This document shows, piece after piece, positions 9,355 to 18,937 of a DNA stretch of 64,000 bases. The stretch comes from Chitinophaga silvatica. Its GTDB lineage: Bacteria > Bacteroidota > Bacteroidia > Chitinophagales > Chitinophagaceae. The notes beneath the pieces are model-generated. The model saw only the letters and a program-made list of their open reading frames with translations, made no database searches and had not been told where the DNA came from. How positions within the stretch are numbered: position 1 is the stretch's first letter; every line of letters begins with the position of its first letter. The translations under genes and the position numbers were made by a program. The stretch spans positions 372,001-436,000 of the forward strand of contig NZ_QPMM01000006.1 in NCBI RefSeq assembly GCF_003419895.1, read 5' to 3'.

Positions 9355-12234
9355 TTAAATTCCCAGCTCCTTTCGTAAGTAAACGGCAGTATGGCTTTCT
9401 TTACAAGTACTTACCTGTTCGGGAGTACCGGTACACAGAATGGTTCCACCGCCTGATCCACCTTCTGGTCCAAGATCCACAATGTAATCGGCCATCTGTA
9501 TTACATCCAGGTTATGTTCGATCACCAGCACAGTATTTCCACGATCTACCAACTTATTCAGTACATTCAGCAATAGTTGGATATCCTGGAAATGTAACCC
9601 GGTTGTAGGTTCATCCAGAATATAGATGGTTTTGCCGGTATCTTTTTTCGATAACTCTGTAGCCAGTTTTACCCTTTGAGCTTCACCTCCTGATAATGTA
9701 ACAGCCGACTGGCCCAGGGTAATATAACCCAATCCTACATCCTGTAAGGTTTTAATCTTACGATAGATCCATGGTACCGGCTGGAAGAACTCCACAGCAT
9801 CATCTACCGTCATGTCCAGCACATCGGAAATAGATTTCCCTTTGTAACGTATTTCCAGGGTTTCTCTGTTATAACGGCGACCATTACACTTCTCACAAGG
9901 TACATAAACGTCGGGCAGGAAGTTCATTTCTATGACTCTCATGCCACCGCCTTCACAAACATCACAGCGACCGGTTTTAACGTTGAAGGAGAAACGGCCG
10001 GCATTGTATCCTCTGATTTTGGCTTCCGGAACTGAAGCAAACAGGGTACGGATATCGGTAAAGAAACCACAGTAGGTAGCCGGATTGCTTCTTGGAGTTC
10101 GGCCAATCGGAGACTGGTCGATCTCAATTACTTTGTCGATATGTTCCAGTCCTTTTATACTCTTATAGGGCATTGGCTCCAATTTGGAGTCGTAGGCATG
10201 TTTAGAGAGGATTGGATAGAGTGTTTCATTGATTAGTGTAGATTTTCCACTACCGGAAACTCCAGTTACACAGATGAAGGTACCCAGTGGTAGTTTCAGA
10301 TTTACATTTTTCAGGTTATTGCCTGAAGCGCCTTTAAGTTCAAGGAAATTTCCATTGCCTTTACGTCTGGTAGCAGGAATCGGCGGAACGGCCTTTCCAT
10401 TCAGATAATTGGCAGTAGGGGTATTTAGTTTCAGGATTTGTTTTGGAGTGCCATGAGCAATGATTTGTCCGCCATGCACACCAGCTCCTGGTCCGATATC
10501 TACGAGGTGATCTGCATGTAGCATGATATCTTTATCATGTTCAACAACAATCACAGTATTGCCCATTTCTTTCAGGTTATGCAAAGCATCTATCAGTTGC
10601 ATATTATCGCGTTGATGCAACCCGATACTTGGTTCATCGAGAATATAGGTGATCCCCATCAGCTGGGAGCCTATCTGGGTTGCCAGCCGAATACGCTGTG
10701 ATTCTCCACCACTAAGTGTTCTGGTGGGGCGATTGAGCGTGAGATAATTCAATCCTACATTTAACAGGAATTGAAGTCTTTCACGAATTTCCTTGAGAAT
10801 ATCTTTAGCAATAGCGTTTTGTTTCTTCTCCAGGCGTTCTTCGATGTTTCCAAACCACAGGAGCAGTTTATCCAGGTCCATATTTCCTAATTCGGAAATA
10901 TTTTTGCCATCTACTTTGAAGAAGAGACTTTCTTTTTTGAGTCGGCTACCATTACATTCGGGGCAGGTACTTAATTTCATGAAGCCTTCAGCCCAGTTAC
11001 GAACATAATCGGAGGAGGTATCATTAAAATAACGACGTACCATGTTAACAACTCCTTCGTATTCGGTAGAGTACTCAGTTTTAGCGGTATCATCACCAAA
11101 ATCCATATCTACTTCGAGTTTCCCATTTTCATCGCCAAATAATAAGACGTTGAGTGCTTTTTGAGGGATATCTGAGATAGGAGCGGTAAGAGAGAATTTA
11201 TATTTTTTAGAGAGTTGCTGTACCTGTTTATAAGTAAAGGTATCGCGGGCTTCTCCAAGTGGTTTTAATCCTCCGTCGGCAATCGTTACGCTGTAATCAG
11301 GGATTACTTCGTTCATATCTATCTGGTAGATAGTTCCGAGGCCTTTACAGCGTGGGCAGGCACCATAAGGAGAGTTGAAGGAGAAGGTATTCGGACTTGG
11401 TTCGTCGTAAGAGAGGCCGGTATCTTCACACATTAGCTGTTTGCTGAACTGGCTCACTTTTTCCGAATCATGATCCATGATCATCATTATTCCCTTACCC
11501 ATAGTAAGTGCTTTTTGAACACTTTGACTGATGCGGGTGCGGGCATCTTCCTTCACCTGAATTCTATCTATAACCAGTTCAATATCGTGGATTTTGTACC
11601 GGTCTACCTGCATTCTTTCTTTCAGGTCCTGGATTTCGCCATCTACTCTTACTTTGAGGTAGCCTTGTTTCCTTACCTGTTCGAATAGTTCTCTGTAATG
11701 ACCTTTACGGCCGCGAACTAAGGGCGCGAGGATTGCTAATTTTTTATTATTATAATTTTTATATAGATGGGCAATGATCTCTTCTTCAGAGAAGCGGGTC
11801 ATTGGTTTATTGGTGATATATGAATATGCGGTACCTGCCCGGGCATAAAGGAGGCGAAGGAAATCATAGATTTCGGTGATGGTGCCTACAGTTGAGCGAG
11901 GATTTTTATTAGTAGTTTTTTGTTCGATTGAAATAACTGGGGAAAGTCCGGTTATTTTATCTACCTGGGGGCGCTCCATATCGCCGATGAACTGGCGGGC
12001 ATAGGCTGAAAAGCTTTCCATGTAGCGTCGTTGTCCTTCGGCATAAATAGTATCAAAGGCGAGTGATGATTTACCACTGCCGCTGATCCCAGTAATTACT
12101 ACCAATTTATTTTTGGGCAACTCGAGGTCGAGGTTTTTCAAATTATGCTCCCGAGCGCCAAAGATGGCTATCTGTTCATCTGCCGGGGCTTGAGCGTCGG
12201 AGTGAGCGGGTACATTCTCTTTTTTCTTTGCCAT
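9355..12234 (-). CDS. uvrA: Excinuclease ABC subunit A
   Basis: 959-residue damage-sensing ATPase of nucleotide excision repair. It works with UvrB in the cytoplasm to find bulky DNA lesions. The first Walker A is GISGSGKSS (residues 49-57), followed by the UvrB-binding region. Zinc-finger cysteines are seen as CPRCKGLG and CPECNGS, and the main C-terminal zinc finger as CDVCEGGG...CEKCNGRRYN (about residues 753-785). Signatures LSGGESQRI and LSGGEAQRV and a second Walker A GVSGSGKST (about 655-665) are intact. Length is normal for UvrA. The N-terminal 20 residues are a poorly conserved extension. The gene lies downstream of fabF, separated by a hairpin terminator and a degenerate repeat element. 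Confidence 0.98.
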   Translation of the reverse strand: MAKKKENVPAHSDAQAPADEQIAIFGAREHNLKNLDLELPKNKLVVITGISGSGKSSLAFDTIYAEGQRRYMESFSAYARQFIGDMERPQVDKITGLSPVISIEQKTTNKNPRSTVGTITEIYDFLRLLYARAGTAYSYITNKPMTRFSEEEIIAHLYKNYNNKKLAILAPLVRGRKGHYRELFEQVRKQGYLKVRVDGEIQDLKERMQVDRYKIHDIELVIDRIQVKEDARTRISQSVQKALTMGKGIMMIMDHDSEKVSQFSKQLMCEDTGLSYDEPSPNTFSFNSPYGACPRCKGLGTIYQIDMNEVIPDYSVTIADGGLKPLGEARDTFTYKQVQQLSKKYKFSLTAPISDIPQKALNVLLFGDENGKLEVDMDFGDDTAKTEYSTEYEGVVNMVRRYFNDTSSDYVRNWAEGFMKLSTCPECNGSRLKKESLFFKVDGKNISELGNMDLDKLLLWFGNIEERLEKKQNAIAKDILKEIRERLQFLLNVGLNYLTLNRPTRTLSGGESQRIRLATQIGSQLMGITYILDEPSIGLHQRDNMQLIDALHNLKEMGNTVIVVEHDKDIMLHADHLVDIGPGAGVHGGQIIAHGTPKQILKLNTPTANYLNGKAVPPIPATRRKGNGNFLELKGASGNNLKNVNLKLPLGTFICVTGVSGSGKSTLINETLYPILSKHAYDSKLEPMPYKSIKGLEHIDKVIEIDQSPIGRTPRSNPATYCGFFTDIRTLFASVPEAKIRGYNAGRFSFNVKTGRCDVCEGGGMRVIEMNFLPDVYVPCEKCNGRRYNRETLEIRYKGKSISDVLDMTVDDAVEFFQPVPWIYRKIKTLQDVGLGYITLGQSAVTLSGGEAQRVKLATELSKKDTGKTIYILDEPTTGLHFQDIQLLLNVLNKLVDRGNTVLVIEHNLDVIQMADYIVDLGPEGGSGGGTILCTGTPEQVSTCKESHTAVYLRKELGI

Positions 12235-12274
12235 AATATTAAACCACTAAACTACACCATAATTACGAATTGTT

Positions 12275-12411
12275 GCTCGCAAAGAAGCAAAGTTTGTTTA
12301 AGTAGTATAAGTAATTTTAGAGAAAAATATTAGGATTATGGTGGATATTAAGTACAAAAATAATTTATAAAAAACTTATGTTTCTTACCTAAACATTAAT
12401 TCTTTGTGAGC
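12275..12411. repeat. Degenerate long inverted repeat (element D)
   Basis: The left half (from 12275, GCTCGCAAAGAAGCAAAG) and the reverse complement of the right half (ending at 12411) agree at most positions over about 45 bases: CTC-CAAAGAA--A--GTTT---TAAG-A--ATAAGT. This is the same motif order (CTCGCAAAG, then TAAG..ATAAG) as the perfect elements at 13903 and 18938, so it looks like an older, decayed copy. It lies between the fabF 3' end and the uvrA start. Confidence 0.6.
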
Positions 12412-12420
12412 CAAAGAAAC

Positions 12421-12459
12421 ACAAAGGCCTGAAAATTAAACTAATTTCCAGGCCTTTGT
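12421..12459 (-). terminator. Hairpin terminator after fabF
   Basis: Perfect 11-bp arms ACAAAGGCCTG / CAGGCCTTTGT (12421-12431 and 12449-12459) with a 17-base AT-rich loop, 53 bases past the fabF stop on the minus strand. No strong U-run follows, so efficiency is uncertain. Confidence 0.6.
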
Positions 12460-12511
12460 AATTTATTAAAACTTATGTTTTTAAAATAAACATCGCTTTT
12501 CAGCGAGCTAT

Positions 12512-13774
12512 TTAGGCTTTGTATTTTTTAAATACAACGATGGCATTGTGACCACCAAAACCGAAGGTATTGCTCATTGCAATGTTAACGGTGCGTTGTT
12601 GTGCCTTACCTAAAGTCAGGTTCAGGTTAGTAGGGATTCCTTCACCTAATACAGAAGTATTAATGGTAGGAGGAATAATATCTTCCTGAGTAGCTTTGAT
12701 ACAAGCGATTGCTTCAATAGCACCGGCAGCACCGAGTAAGTGGCCAGTCATCGACTTGGTAGCACTGATATTTAACTTTTGAGTATGTTCTCCAAAAGCA
12801 GCAACGATAGCTTTCAATTCACTAACATCACCAACAGGAGTAGAAGTAGCATGGGCATTGATATAGTCAACATCCGTCATTTGAATATCAGCATCTCTGA
12901 TAGCTTCTTCCATACCCATACGAGCGCCAAGTCCTTCAGGGTGAGTAGCAGTAAGGTGATAAGCATCACAAGTCATAGCACCGCCGATCATTTCACCGTA
13001 GATAGTAGCTCCTCTGGAGATAGCGTGTTCATATTCTTCGAGAATAATAGCACCGGCGCCTTCTCCCATTACGAAACCATCACGATCAGCGTCGAATGGA
13101 CGGGCAGCGTGAGTAGGATCGTCGTTGCGGGTAGATAATGCTTTTAATGCATTGAAACCTGCGATTCCTGCACGGGTAACCGGGGCTTCAGAACCACCAG
13201 CTACAATAGCATTAGCTTTACCCAAACGGATATAGTTAAAAGCATCTACTAATGCGCTGCTGGAAGAGGCACAAGCAGATACAGTACAGAAGTTAACACC
13301 CATGAAACCATATTTCATAGCTATTTGACCTGCTGCAATGTCAGAAATCAGTTTAGGAATGAAGAAAGGATTGAATTTAGGAACGAAATTAGCTTCCGCA
13401 AATTCAACGATTTGTTCTTCGAACGTCAGCATCCCGCCATTGCCAGAGGCCCAGATAACACCAATTTTGGTTTTATCTACACCTTCTTTATCAAGGCCCG
13501 CATCCAATACTGCTTCCTGAGCAGCTGCCATCGCGTACTGAGTGAAGTTATCCATTTTCCGGGCTTCCTTCTTCTCCATATATTTTTCTACATCAAAATC
13601 TTTGACTTCACAGGCAAATTTTGTTTTAAACTCTGTTGTATCAAATTTAGTGATGGGGCCAGCGCCACTTACGCCAGCTTTCATATTGTTCCAAAAAGTA
13701 TTTACATCATTCCCGAGAGGTGTTAATGCTCCGAGACCGGTAACCACAACCCTTTTCAGTGTAACAGTACGCAT
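12512..13774 (-). CDS. fabF: 3-oxoacyl-ACP synthase II
   Basis: 420-residue condensing enzyme of type II fatty acid synthesis. It adds malonyl-ACP to acyl-ACP in the cytoplasm. The Cys-His-His triad is visible: Cys168 in VSACASS, His308 in NAHATSTPVGD and His345 in SMTGHLLGAAG. The N-terminus RVVVTGLGALTPLG is typical. Length matches FabF. No acpP or other fab gene is within the window; a fatty acid desaturase gene lies upstream on the same strand, beyond a 50-bp inverted repeat, so lipid metabolism is clustered. A candidate -7 element (TAAATTTG, minus strand 13813-13806) lies about 30 bases before the start, without a clear -33 partner. Confidence 0.97.
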   Translation of the reverse strand: MRTVTLKRVVVTGLGALTPLGNDVNTFWNNMKAGVSGAGPITKFDTTEFKTKFACEVKDFDVEKYMEKKEARKMDNFTQYAMAAAQEAVLDAGLDKEGVDKTKIGVIWASGNGGMLTFEEQIVEFAEANFVPKFNPFFIPKLISDIAAGQIAMKYGFMGVNFCTVSACASSSSALVDAFNYIRLGKANAIVAGGSEAPVTRAGIAGFNALKALSTRNDDPTHAARPFDADRDGFVMGEGAGAIILEEYEHAISRGATIYGEMIGGAMTCDAYHLTATHPEGLGARMGMEEAIRDADIQMTDVDYINAHATSTPVGDVSELKAIVAAFGEHTQKLNISATKSMTGHLLGAAGAIEAIACIKATQEDIIPPTINTSVLGEGIPTNLNLTLGKAQQRTVNIAMSNTFGFGGHNAIVVFKKYKA

Positions 13775-13902
13775 ATTTTTTACTTTAATAAAAAAAGTTA
13801 GAGCGCAAATTTAGTTACTTATTGTTATGATTAATCATTTTCATTAAGATAATATAATATAACTTTTGTAGGATTACGTTAAAATCCTTGCTGGTAGCGG
13901 GT

Positions 13903-14065
13903 ATTTCTCGCAAAGCAGCCGAGTTTTTTTAAGAGGCATAAGAATTTTGTTTTATTTATTGGAAGATTAATTGACTTTGTCAAGAATAAAATCAATTGAA
14001 AATTTCAAAATCGATAAACAAAATTCTTATGCCTCTTAAAAAAACTCGGCTGCTTTGCGAGAAAT
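13903..14065. repeat. Long perfect inverted repeat (element A), 50-bp arms
   Basis: Arms 13903-13952 and 14016-14065 are exact reverse complements over 50 bases, checked base by base, with a 63-base AT-rich centre. The outer part starts ATTTCTCGCAAAGCAGCC and the inner part holds TTTTTTTAAGAGGCATAAG. The right arm ends one base before the desaturase stop codon. The RNA from either strand would fold into a very long hairpin. No ORF or transposase is inside. Confidence 0.95.
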
Positions 14066-15145
14066 TTAAGCAGCGGCTGAAGATGCCACTAAATATGGTT
14101 CAATTGCAAATTTTCGGGTACGTTTCTTCAGAAATGAAATAATTTCTGCATCTGTCTGGAATCTATCTCCAATATTTACAAAATTTTTAGCCAGCAAATC
14201 ATAGCGTTTAAACATCAGATAGGCCCATACATGCAGGAAATGGATTCCATCAAAAACAATAGCCTCATTAACTATATACTCGTCTATTGTTTTATTAAAA
14301 TACGTTGGATGCTCTGTCCAATGCATATTGGGTTTAATATGATGACTGATATGGTAGCCATCATTCCAGCATTTATGATTGTATTTGGTATTGATACAGG
14401 TAATACTGTTTTTATATCCGTTATCCGGATCAGTAGCGCAGATAAACGCATGTTGAGCCCAGTTACCCACCATCATAATAATTCTGGAAATGATAAATGG
14501 CAGAATGAATACAACAAAGGTTGCTGGGAAATTAATAAAGGAAAGACCTATACAGGCGCCAATAAACAATAGCTCACCTCTTACAAGTTTTACCATTAAC
14601 TTATTTCTCTTTTTGCGAATATGATATTTGGCAGTATCATAAACCCCAAAAGTGACAAAATTCCATAGATACAAAAGAAACCCTCTGAAAGAATCGCGTT
14701 GATAGAACATTGTAGAGCTATCATCTTCCGGCATGTTGTTCTCAGGATGATGCATGCCTATATGGTGTGAATAATATGATTCCGGAGTTTGGCCAAATAA
14801 TGGACCAAGTACCCATGGAAGATAATTATTCATGAACTGATACTTTTTTTCAAAAAAGGCTCTGTGGCTGGTGCAATGAAGCATTAAGCCAAAGGGCCCT
14901 TTAAATACAATATTATTAAAGTAATGATAGGCGATGACTGCTCCCCACCATACCCAGTTATTGATACCAGGAATGTATAGCAAGATGGCCAGTGGCCATA
15001 AAACGAGCGTAATTTTTACTGTCAAATACACAAACGGAAGATCCCTTTCATCGCGTATCCAGCTTTTAAACAGCCGATCCAGGCTTGTTTCACGTTCCGG
15101 CTTAATGTAAACAGGATCCGTAAGTTGATTTGAGTAATACTTCAT
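14066..15145 (-). CDS. Membrane fatty acid desaturase family protein
   Basis: 359-residue di-iron membrane enzyme. Three histidine boxes are present: HCTSH (H90-H94), HHIGMHH (127-133) and HISHH (H265-H269), with a further QHAF at 231. Hydrophobic segments lie at about 39-58, 65-82, 153-170 and 192-228, the usual pattern with the boxes on the cytoplasmic face. It probably introduces double bonds or hydroxyls into acyl chains, or modifies a lipid or carotenoid; the exact substrate cannot be read. A gene for fatty acid elongation (fabF) follows downstream, separated by inverted repeat A. There is no electron donor gene nearby. Confidence 0.9.
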   Translation of the reverse strand: MKYYSNQLTDPVYIKPERETSLDRLFKSWIRDERDLPFVYLTVKITLVLWPLAILLYIPGINNWVWWGAVIAYHYFNNIVFKGPFGLMLHCTSHRAFFEKKYQFMNNYLPWVLGPLFGQTPESYYSHHIGMHHPENNMPEDDSSTMFYQRDSFRGFLLYLWNFVTFGVYDTAKYHIRKKRNKLMVKLVRGELLFIGACIGLSFINFPATFVVFILPFIISRIIMMVGNWAQHAFICATDPDNGYKNSITCINTKYNHKCWNDGYHISHHIKPNMHWTEHPTYFNKTIDEYIVNEAIVFDGIHFLHVWAYLMFKRYDLLAKNFVNIGDRFQTDAEIISFLKKRTRKFAIEPYLVASSAAA

Positions 15146-15410
15146 AAAACTTTTGTGAATTGTCTACAGTTAGTGTAGTTGTTGGCAATTGAATGCAAAA
15201 ACTAAGAACCTATGCTATAACGTAGCTGATTCTGATATATTATTAACTAGAATTAATGAAAGATAATCATTTTTTCAATCTTACCTGGGATTTGCGGGTA
15301 TTTTTGTAATTTCCCGGTCATAGCAGTACCACTAGTGGGCAAATGCAACCATTAAACAGAGAGTAATTCCCGTATGAATAATTTATGTATGCCAAAATCA
15401 GCCCTTGCAG

Positions 15411-16427
15411 ATGGAACGATTAACCCTTAAGGATGTAGCCAAACTGGCTGGAGTAGCGCCTTCCACAGTCTCATTTGTATTGAATGGGAAGGGGAAGCAA
15501 ATGCGGATACGCGACGAGGTAGCGCAAAAGATTATGCAGGTGGCCGAGAAATCGGGCTATGAACCGCATAGAATGGCCGTGAACCTCAGAACTGGTCAGT
15601 CTAAGACCCTTGGTCTGATCGTTGAAAGTATCAGCGGTAGTTTTTTTGCAAGCCTTGCAAAAACGATTGAGACGGAAGCAGAGCGCAATGGCTACAATGT
15701 AGTTTACTGCAGCACAGAGAATAATGCACAGAAAGGCGCTGAGCTAATTAAGATGCTCGGTCGCCAGATGGTGGATGGTTATCTGATTACTCCGGCACCG
15801 GGAATGGAAAAAGGAGTGCAGCAACTCGTTCAGAATCAAAGACCTTTGGTACTGATGGATAGCTATTTCCCAGGAATTAAGGCGCCTTATGTTTTAACAA
15901 ATAATTATGATGGCGTACAACAGGGAATCAGACAACTGGTAAAGAAGGGATTGACAAAAATCGCTTTTGTAACAGTGGATCTGGATCTTATTCAATTGAC
16001 AGAACGCCAACGTGGCTATGTTAACACGCTGAAAGAGAACAAGATCGCTGTTAAAAAGAAATATATACTTCAACTTAAATATCATCGCCAGCAAAGCGAT
16101 TCTTTAAGAGAACTTCGCAGTTTCCTGGAAGAAAATCCCGAACTGGAGGCTATATTTTTTGCCACAAACTACCTCGGAATTATCGGTTTGGAAGCAATTT
16201 CGCAACTAGGATTGAAAATGCCGGACGATTTAGCCGTCATGTGTTTTGATGATCATGATATCTTCAGATTATATCCTCCAGGTATTTCAGTCATAGAACA
16301 GCCCATCGATAATATTGCCCGTACAGCTATTGATATGCTAATGCAGCAACTAGATAAAGGAAAAGGACCCCTGAAAAAATTTGCTGTGGAATTACCAGGT
16401 AGAATGATCCTCAGAGGATCGACTTGA
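15411..16427 (+). CDS. LacI family transcriptional regulator
   Basis: 338 residues. The N-terminal helix-turn-helix (LTLKDVAKLAGVAPSTVSFVL) and the hinge are followed by a periplasmic-binding-protein-like sensor domain beginning KTLGLIVESISG. The start is placed at ATG 15411, since the frame-compatible TTG at 15405 is less likely. The gene precedes two GH92 mannosidases on the same strand, so it probably senses a mannose-containing sugar and controls them. The 220-base gap before the first GH92 holds two 10-bp palindromes (AAATCGATTT at 16531, GATTTAAATC at 16569), which are candidate operators. The effector is unknown. Confidence 0.93.
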   Translation: MERLTLKDVAKLAGVAPSTVSFVLNGKGKQMRIRDEVAQKIMQVAEKSGYEPHRMAVNLRTGQSKTLGLIVESISGSFFASLAKTIETEAERNGYNVVYCSTENNAQKGAELIKMLGRQMVDGYLITPAPGMEKGVQQLVQNQRPLVLMDSYFPGIKAPYVLTNNYDGVQQGIRQLVKKGLTKIAFVTVDLDLIQLTERQRGYVNTLKENKIAVKKKYILQLKYHRQQSDSLRELRSFLEENPELEAIFFATNYLGIIGLEAISQLGLKMPDDLAVMCFDDHDIFRLYPPGISVIEQPIDNIARTAIDMLMQQLDKGKGPLKKFAVELPGRMILRGST

Positions 16428-16482
16428 AAAGAAGACAAAATCGAAAAATATTTTTATTTTTAAAGCTGCTATTGCAATAAAC

Positions 16483-16518
16483 GGAAAAAAGGATTCAGTC
16501 ACGGGACCCTTTTTTTTC
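16483..16518 (+). terminator. Weak hairpin terminator after the LacI gene
   Basis: AAAAAAGG pairs with CCTTTTTT around an inner GTC/GAC step, followed by a U-run. The stem is interrupted, so this is only a plausible terminator between the regulator and the GH92 genes. Confidence 0.4.
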
Positions 16519-16530
16519 GGTACCTGTGCT

Positions 16531-16620
16531 AAATCGATTTTTCAAATTAACTTTAAAGCCGAATTAGCGATTTAAATCACGTATTTTCAAGGCTTTATTG
16601 TTTGTTGAAATGAACAAACA
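16531..16620. promoter_or_regulatory. Candidate operator region before the first GH92 gene
   Basis: Three perfect short dyads lie in 90 bases: AAATCGATTT (16531-16540, CG-centred as in many LacI-family operators), GATTTAAATC (16569-16578) and TGTTTGTT/AACAAACA with a 6-base spacer (16599-16620). No TAnnTTTG promoter element with correct spacing was found. Assignment to the LacI protein is inference. Confidence 0.35.
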
Positions 16621-16647
16621 CCATTTTCATTTATTTAAAAAGAACGC

Positions 16648-18930
16648 ATGAAAAAAGTTGGATTGTTAGCAGCAGCTTTATTTTGCTTACAAGGCGCTTA
16701 TAGCCAGGCAGTGGATAAAGTGACCTCGCCAGCAGATTGGGTAAATACCCTAATGGGTACCGACTCAAAAGTTTCGCTGTCTAACGGTAATACCTATCCC
16801 GCTATCGCCCTGCCATGGGGCATGAATTTCTGGATGCCGCAAACCAATACTATGGGTAATGGCTGGGCATATCAGTACAATGCCGACAAAATCAGAGGCT
16901 TCAAACAAACACACCAACCTTCTCCGTGGATCAACGACTATGGCCAATTTGCCATTATGCCGGTTACAGGTTCCGTAAAATTTGATCAGAATAAAAGAGC
17001 TAGTTGGTTCTCTCATAAATCTGAAGTAGCTAAACCTTATTATTATAGTGTTTATCTTGCTGATCCGGATGTTACCACAGAAATAACTCCAACGGAAAGA
17101 GCAGCTCAACTCAGATTCACCTACCCTGCTACTGATAGCGCTTTCGTAGTAGTTGATGCTTTTGATAAAGGTTCCTATATCAAAATAATTCCTGCTGAAA
17201 GGAAAATCATCGGCTATACTACCAAAAACAGTGGTGGTGTTCCTGCCAACTTCAAAAACTATTTCGTTATCACATTCGATAAACCTTTCACTGTTACCGA
17301 TACCTGGCACGATTCAGTATTGGTAAAGGGCCAGTTAGAACTGAAAGCGGATCATTCCGGCGCAGTGGTAGGATTCAAAACTAAAAAAGGTGAAAAGGTA
17401 GGAATCAAAACCGCTTCTTCCTTCATTAGCTTCGAACAGGCAGAATTAAACCTGCAACGCGAAATCGGCCAGGATAGCTTCGATGCTACCTGCCAGAAAG
17501 CTAAAGATGTTTGGAATAAAGAACTGGGCCGACTGTCTGTTGAAGGCGGATCTGTTGATCAGGTTCGTACTTTCTACTCTTCTTTATACCGCGTATTGCT
17601 GTTCCCAAGAAAATTCTATGAATATAACAGTAAGAATGAAGTAGTACACTACAGTCCATTTAATGGTGAAGTACTTCCTGGTTATATGTTCACCGATAAT
17701 GGTTTCTGGGATACTTTCCGCGCTGTACATCCATTCTTTACACTGATGTACCCTTCTTTAAGTGCTAAGATCATGGAAGGACTGGCAAATACCTATAAGG
17801 AAAGTGGCTGGTTACCTGAATGGGCAAGCCCTGGCCACCGCGATTGTATGGTGGGTTCCAACTCCGCTTCTCTTATCGCTGATGCATATATCAAAGGAAT
17901 CAGAGGATACGATATTAATACCCTCTATCAGGCTATTCTGAAAAATACCGAAAATGAAGGCCCATTAAGTTCTGTAGGCCGTCTGGGAGTTAAATACTAT
18001 AACACATTAGGATATGTTCCTTACGATGTAAAAGTAAACGAAAATGCTGCCCGTACGCTGGAATATGCATACGACGACTTTACAATCCTTCAATTGGCTA
18101 AAGCCTTGAACCGTCCTAAGAAGGAAATTGCATTGTTCGAAAAACGTTCTCAGAACTATCGTAACCTTTTCGATCCTGAAACAAAATTAATGCGTGGTAA
18201 AAATAAGGATGGTAAGTTCCAGACTCCTTTCAATCCATTCAAATGGGGTGATGCCTTCACTGAAGGTAACAGCTGGCACTATACCTGGTCTGTTTTCCAC
18301 GATATCCAGGGTTTATCTAACCTGATGGGTGGAAGAGAATCTTTTGTAGGTATGCTGGATTCTGTATTCAATATGCCTCCAATCTTTGATGAAAGTTATT
18401 ATGGTACCGTTATTCATGAAATCCGCGAAATGCAGATTATGAATATGGGTCAGTATGCGCACGGTAATCAGCCTATCCAGCATATGATTTACCTGTATAA
18501 CTATGCTGGCCAGCCTTGGAAAACACAATACTGGATTCGTCAGGTGATGAATAAGCTGTATCACGCTACTCCAGATGGTTACTGCGGTGATGAAGATAAT
18601 GGTCAAACCAGTGCCTGGTATGTATTCTCAGCAATGGGATTCTATCCTGTTTGTCCGGGTACTACTCAATATGTTTTCGGAACTCCATTATTTCCTAAGT
18701 TAACGATGACTTTGGAAGATGGAAAGAAAATGGTGATCAACGCACCAGGGAACAGTGAACAAAGTTTATATGTTCAAAGCGCTTCGTTAAATGGGCAACC
18801 ATATTCGAAGAATTGGATAAGCCACGACGATTTACAAAAAGGTGGTTCTCTTGAATTTAAAATGGGCGATGCTCCTGAGAAAACAAGAGGTATAGACCCT
18901 GCTGCTTATCCATACTCTTATTCTAAGTAA
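16648..18930 (+). CDS. GH92 family mannosidase with Gln at the catalytic-acid position
   Basis: 760 residues with a Sec signal peptide (MKKVGLLAAALFCLQGAYSQ), so periplasmic or exported. GH92 enzymes are calcium-dependent exo-alpha-mannosidases with inverting chemistry. Family landmarks seen: TLMGTDSKVSLSNGNTYP, AGQPWKTQYWIR, and the base-containing loop GDEDNGQTSAWY (D648, D650). The motif HGNEPxHH, which carries the general acid, reads HGNQPIQH here (Q608), unlike the second copy. From memory, a GH92 acting on mannose-1-phospho-6-mannose has the same Glu-to-Gln change, because a phosphate leaving group needs no acid. Ordinary mannosidase activity is therefore doubtful, and phosphodiester cleavage is a hypothesis. 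The downstream neighbour is a second GH92. Confidence 0.92.
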   Translation: MKKVGLLAAALFCLQGAYSQAVDKVTSPADWVNTLMGTDSKVSLSNGNTYPAIALPWGMNFWMPQTNTMGNGWAYQYNADKIRGFKQTHQPSPWINDYGQFAIMPVTGSVKFDQNKRASWFSHKSEVAKPYYYSVYLADPDVTTEITPTERAAQLRFTYPATDSAFVVVDAFDKGSYIKIIPAERKIIGYTTKNSGGVPANFKNYFVITFDKPFTVTDTWHDSVLVKGQLELKADHSGAVVGFKTKKGEKVGIKTASSFISFEQAELNLQREIGQDSFDATCQKAKDVWNKELGRLSVEGGSVDQVRTFYSSLYRVLLFPRKFYEYNSKNEVVHYSPFNGEVLPGYMFTDNGFWDTFRAVHPFFTLMYPSLSAKIMEGLANTYKESGWLPEWASPGHRDCMVGSNSASLIADAYIKGIRGYDINTLYQAILKNTENEGPLSSVGRLGVKYYNTLGYVPYDVKVNENAARTLEYAYDDFTILQLAKALNRPKKEIALFEKRSQNYRNLFDPETKLMRGKNKDGKFQTPFNPFKWGDAFTEGNSWHYTWSVFHDIQGLSNLMGGRESFVGMLDSVFNMPPIFDESYYGTVIHEIREMQIMNMGQYAHGNQPIQHMIYLYNYAGQPWKTQYWIRQVMNKLYHATPDGYCGDEDNGQTSAWYVFSAMGFYPVCPGTTQYVFGTPLFPKLTMTLEDGKKMVINAPGNSEQSLYVQSASLNGQPYSKNWISHDDLQKGGSLEFKMGDAPEKTRGIDPAAYPYSYSK

Positions 18931-18937
18931 TTTCTTT

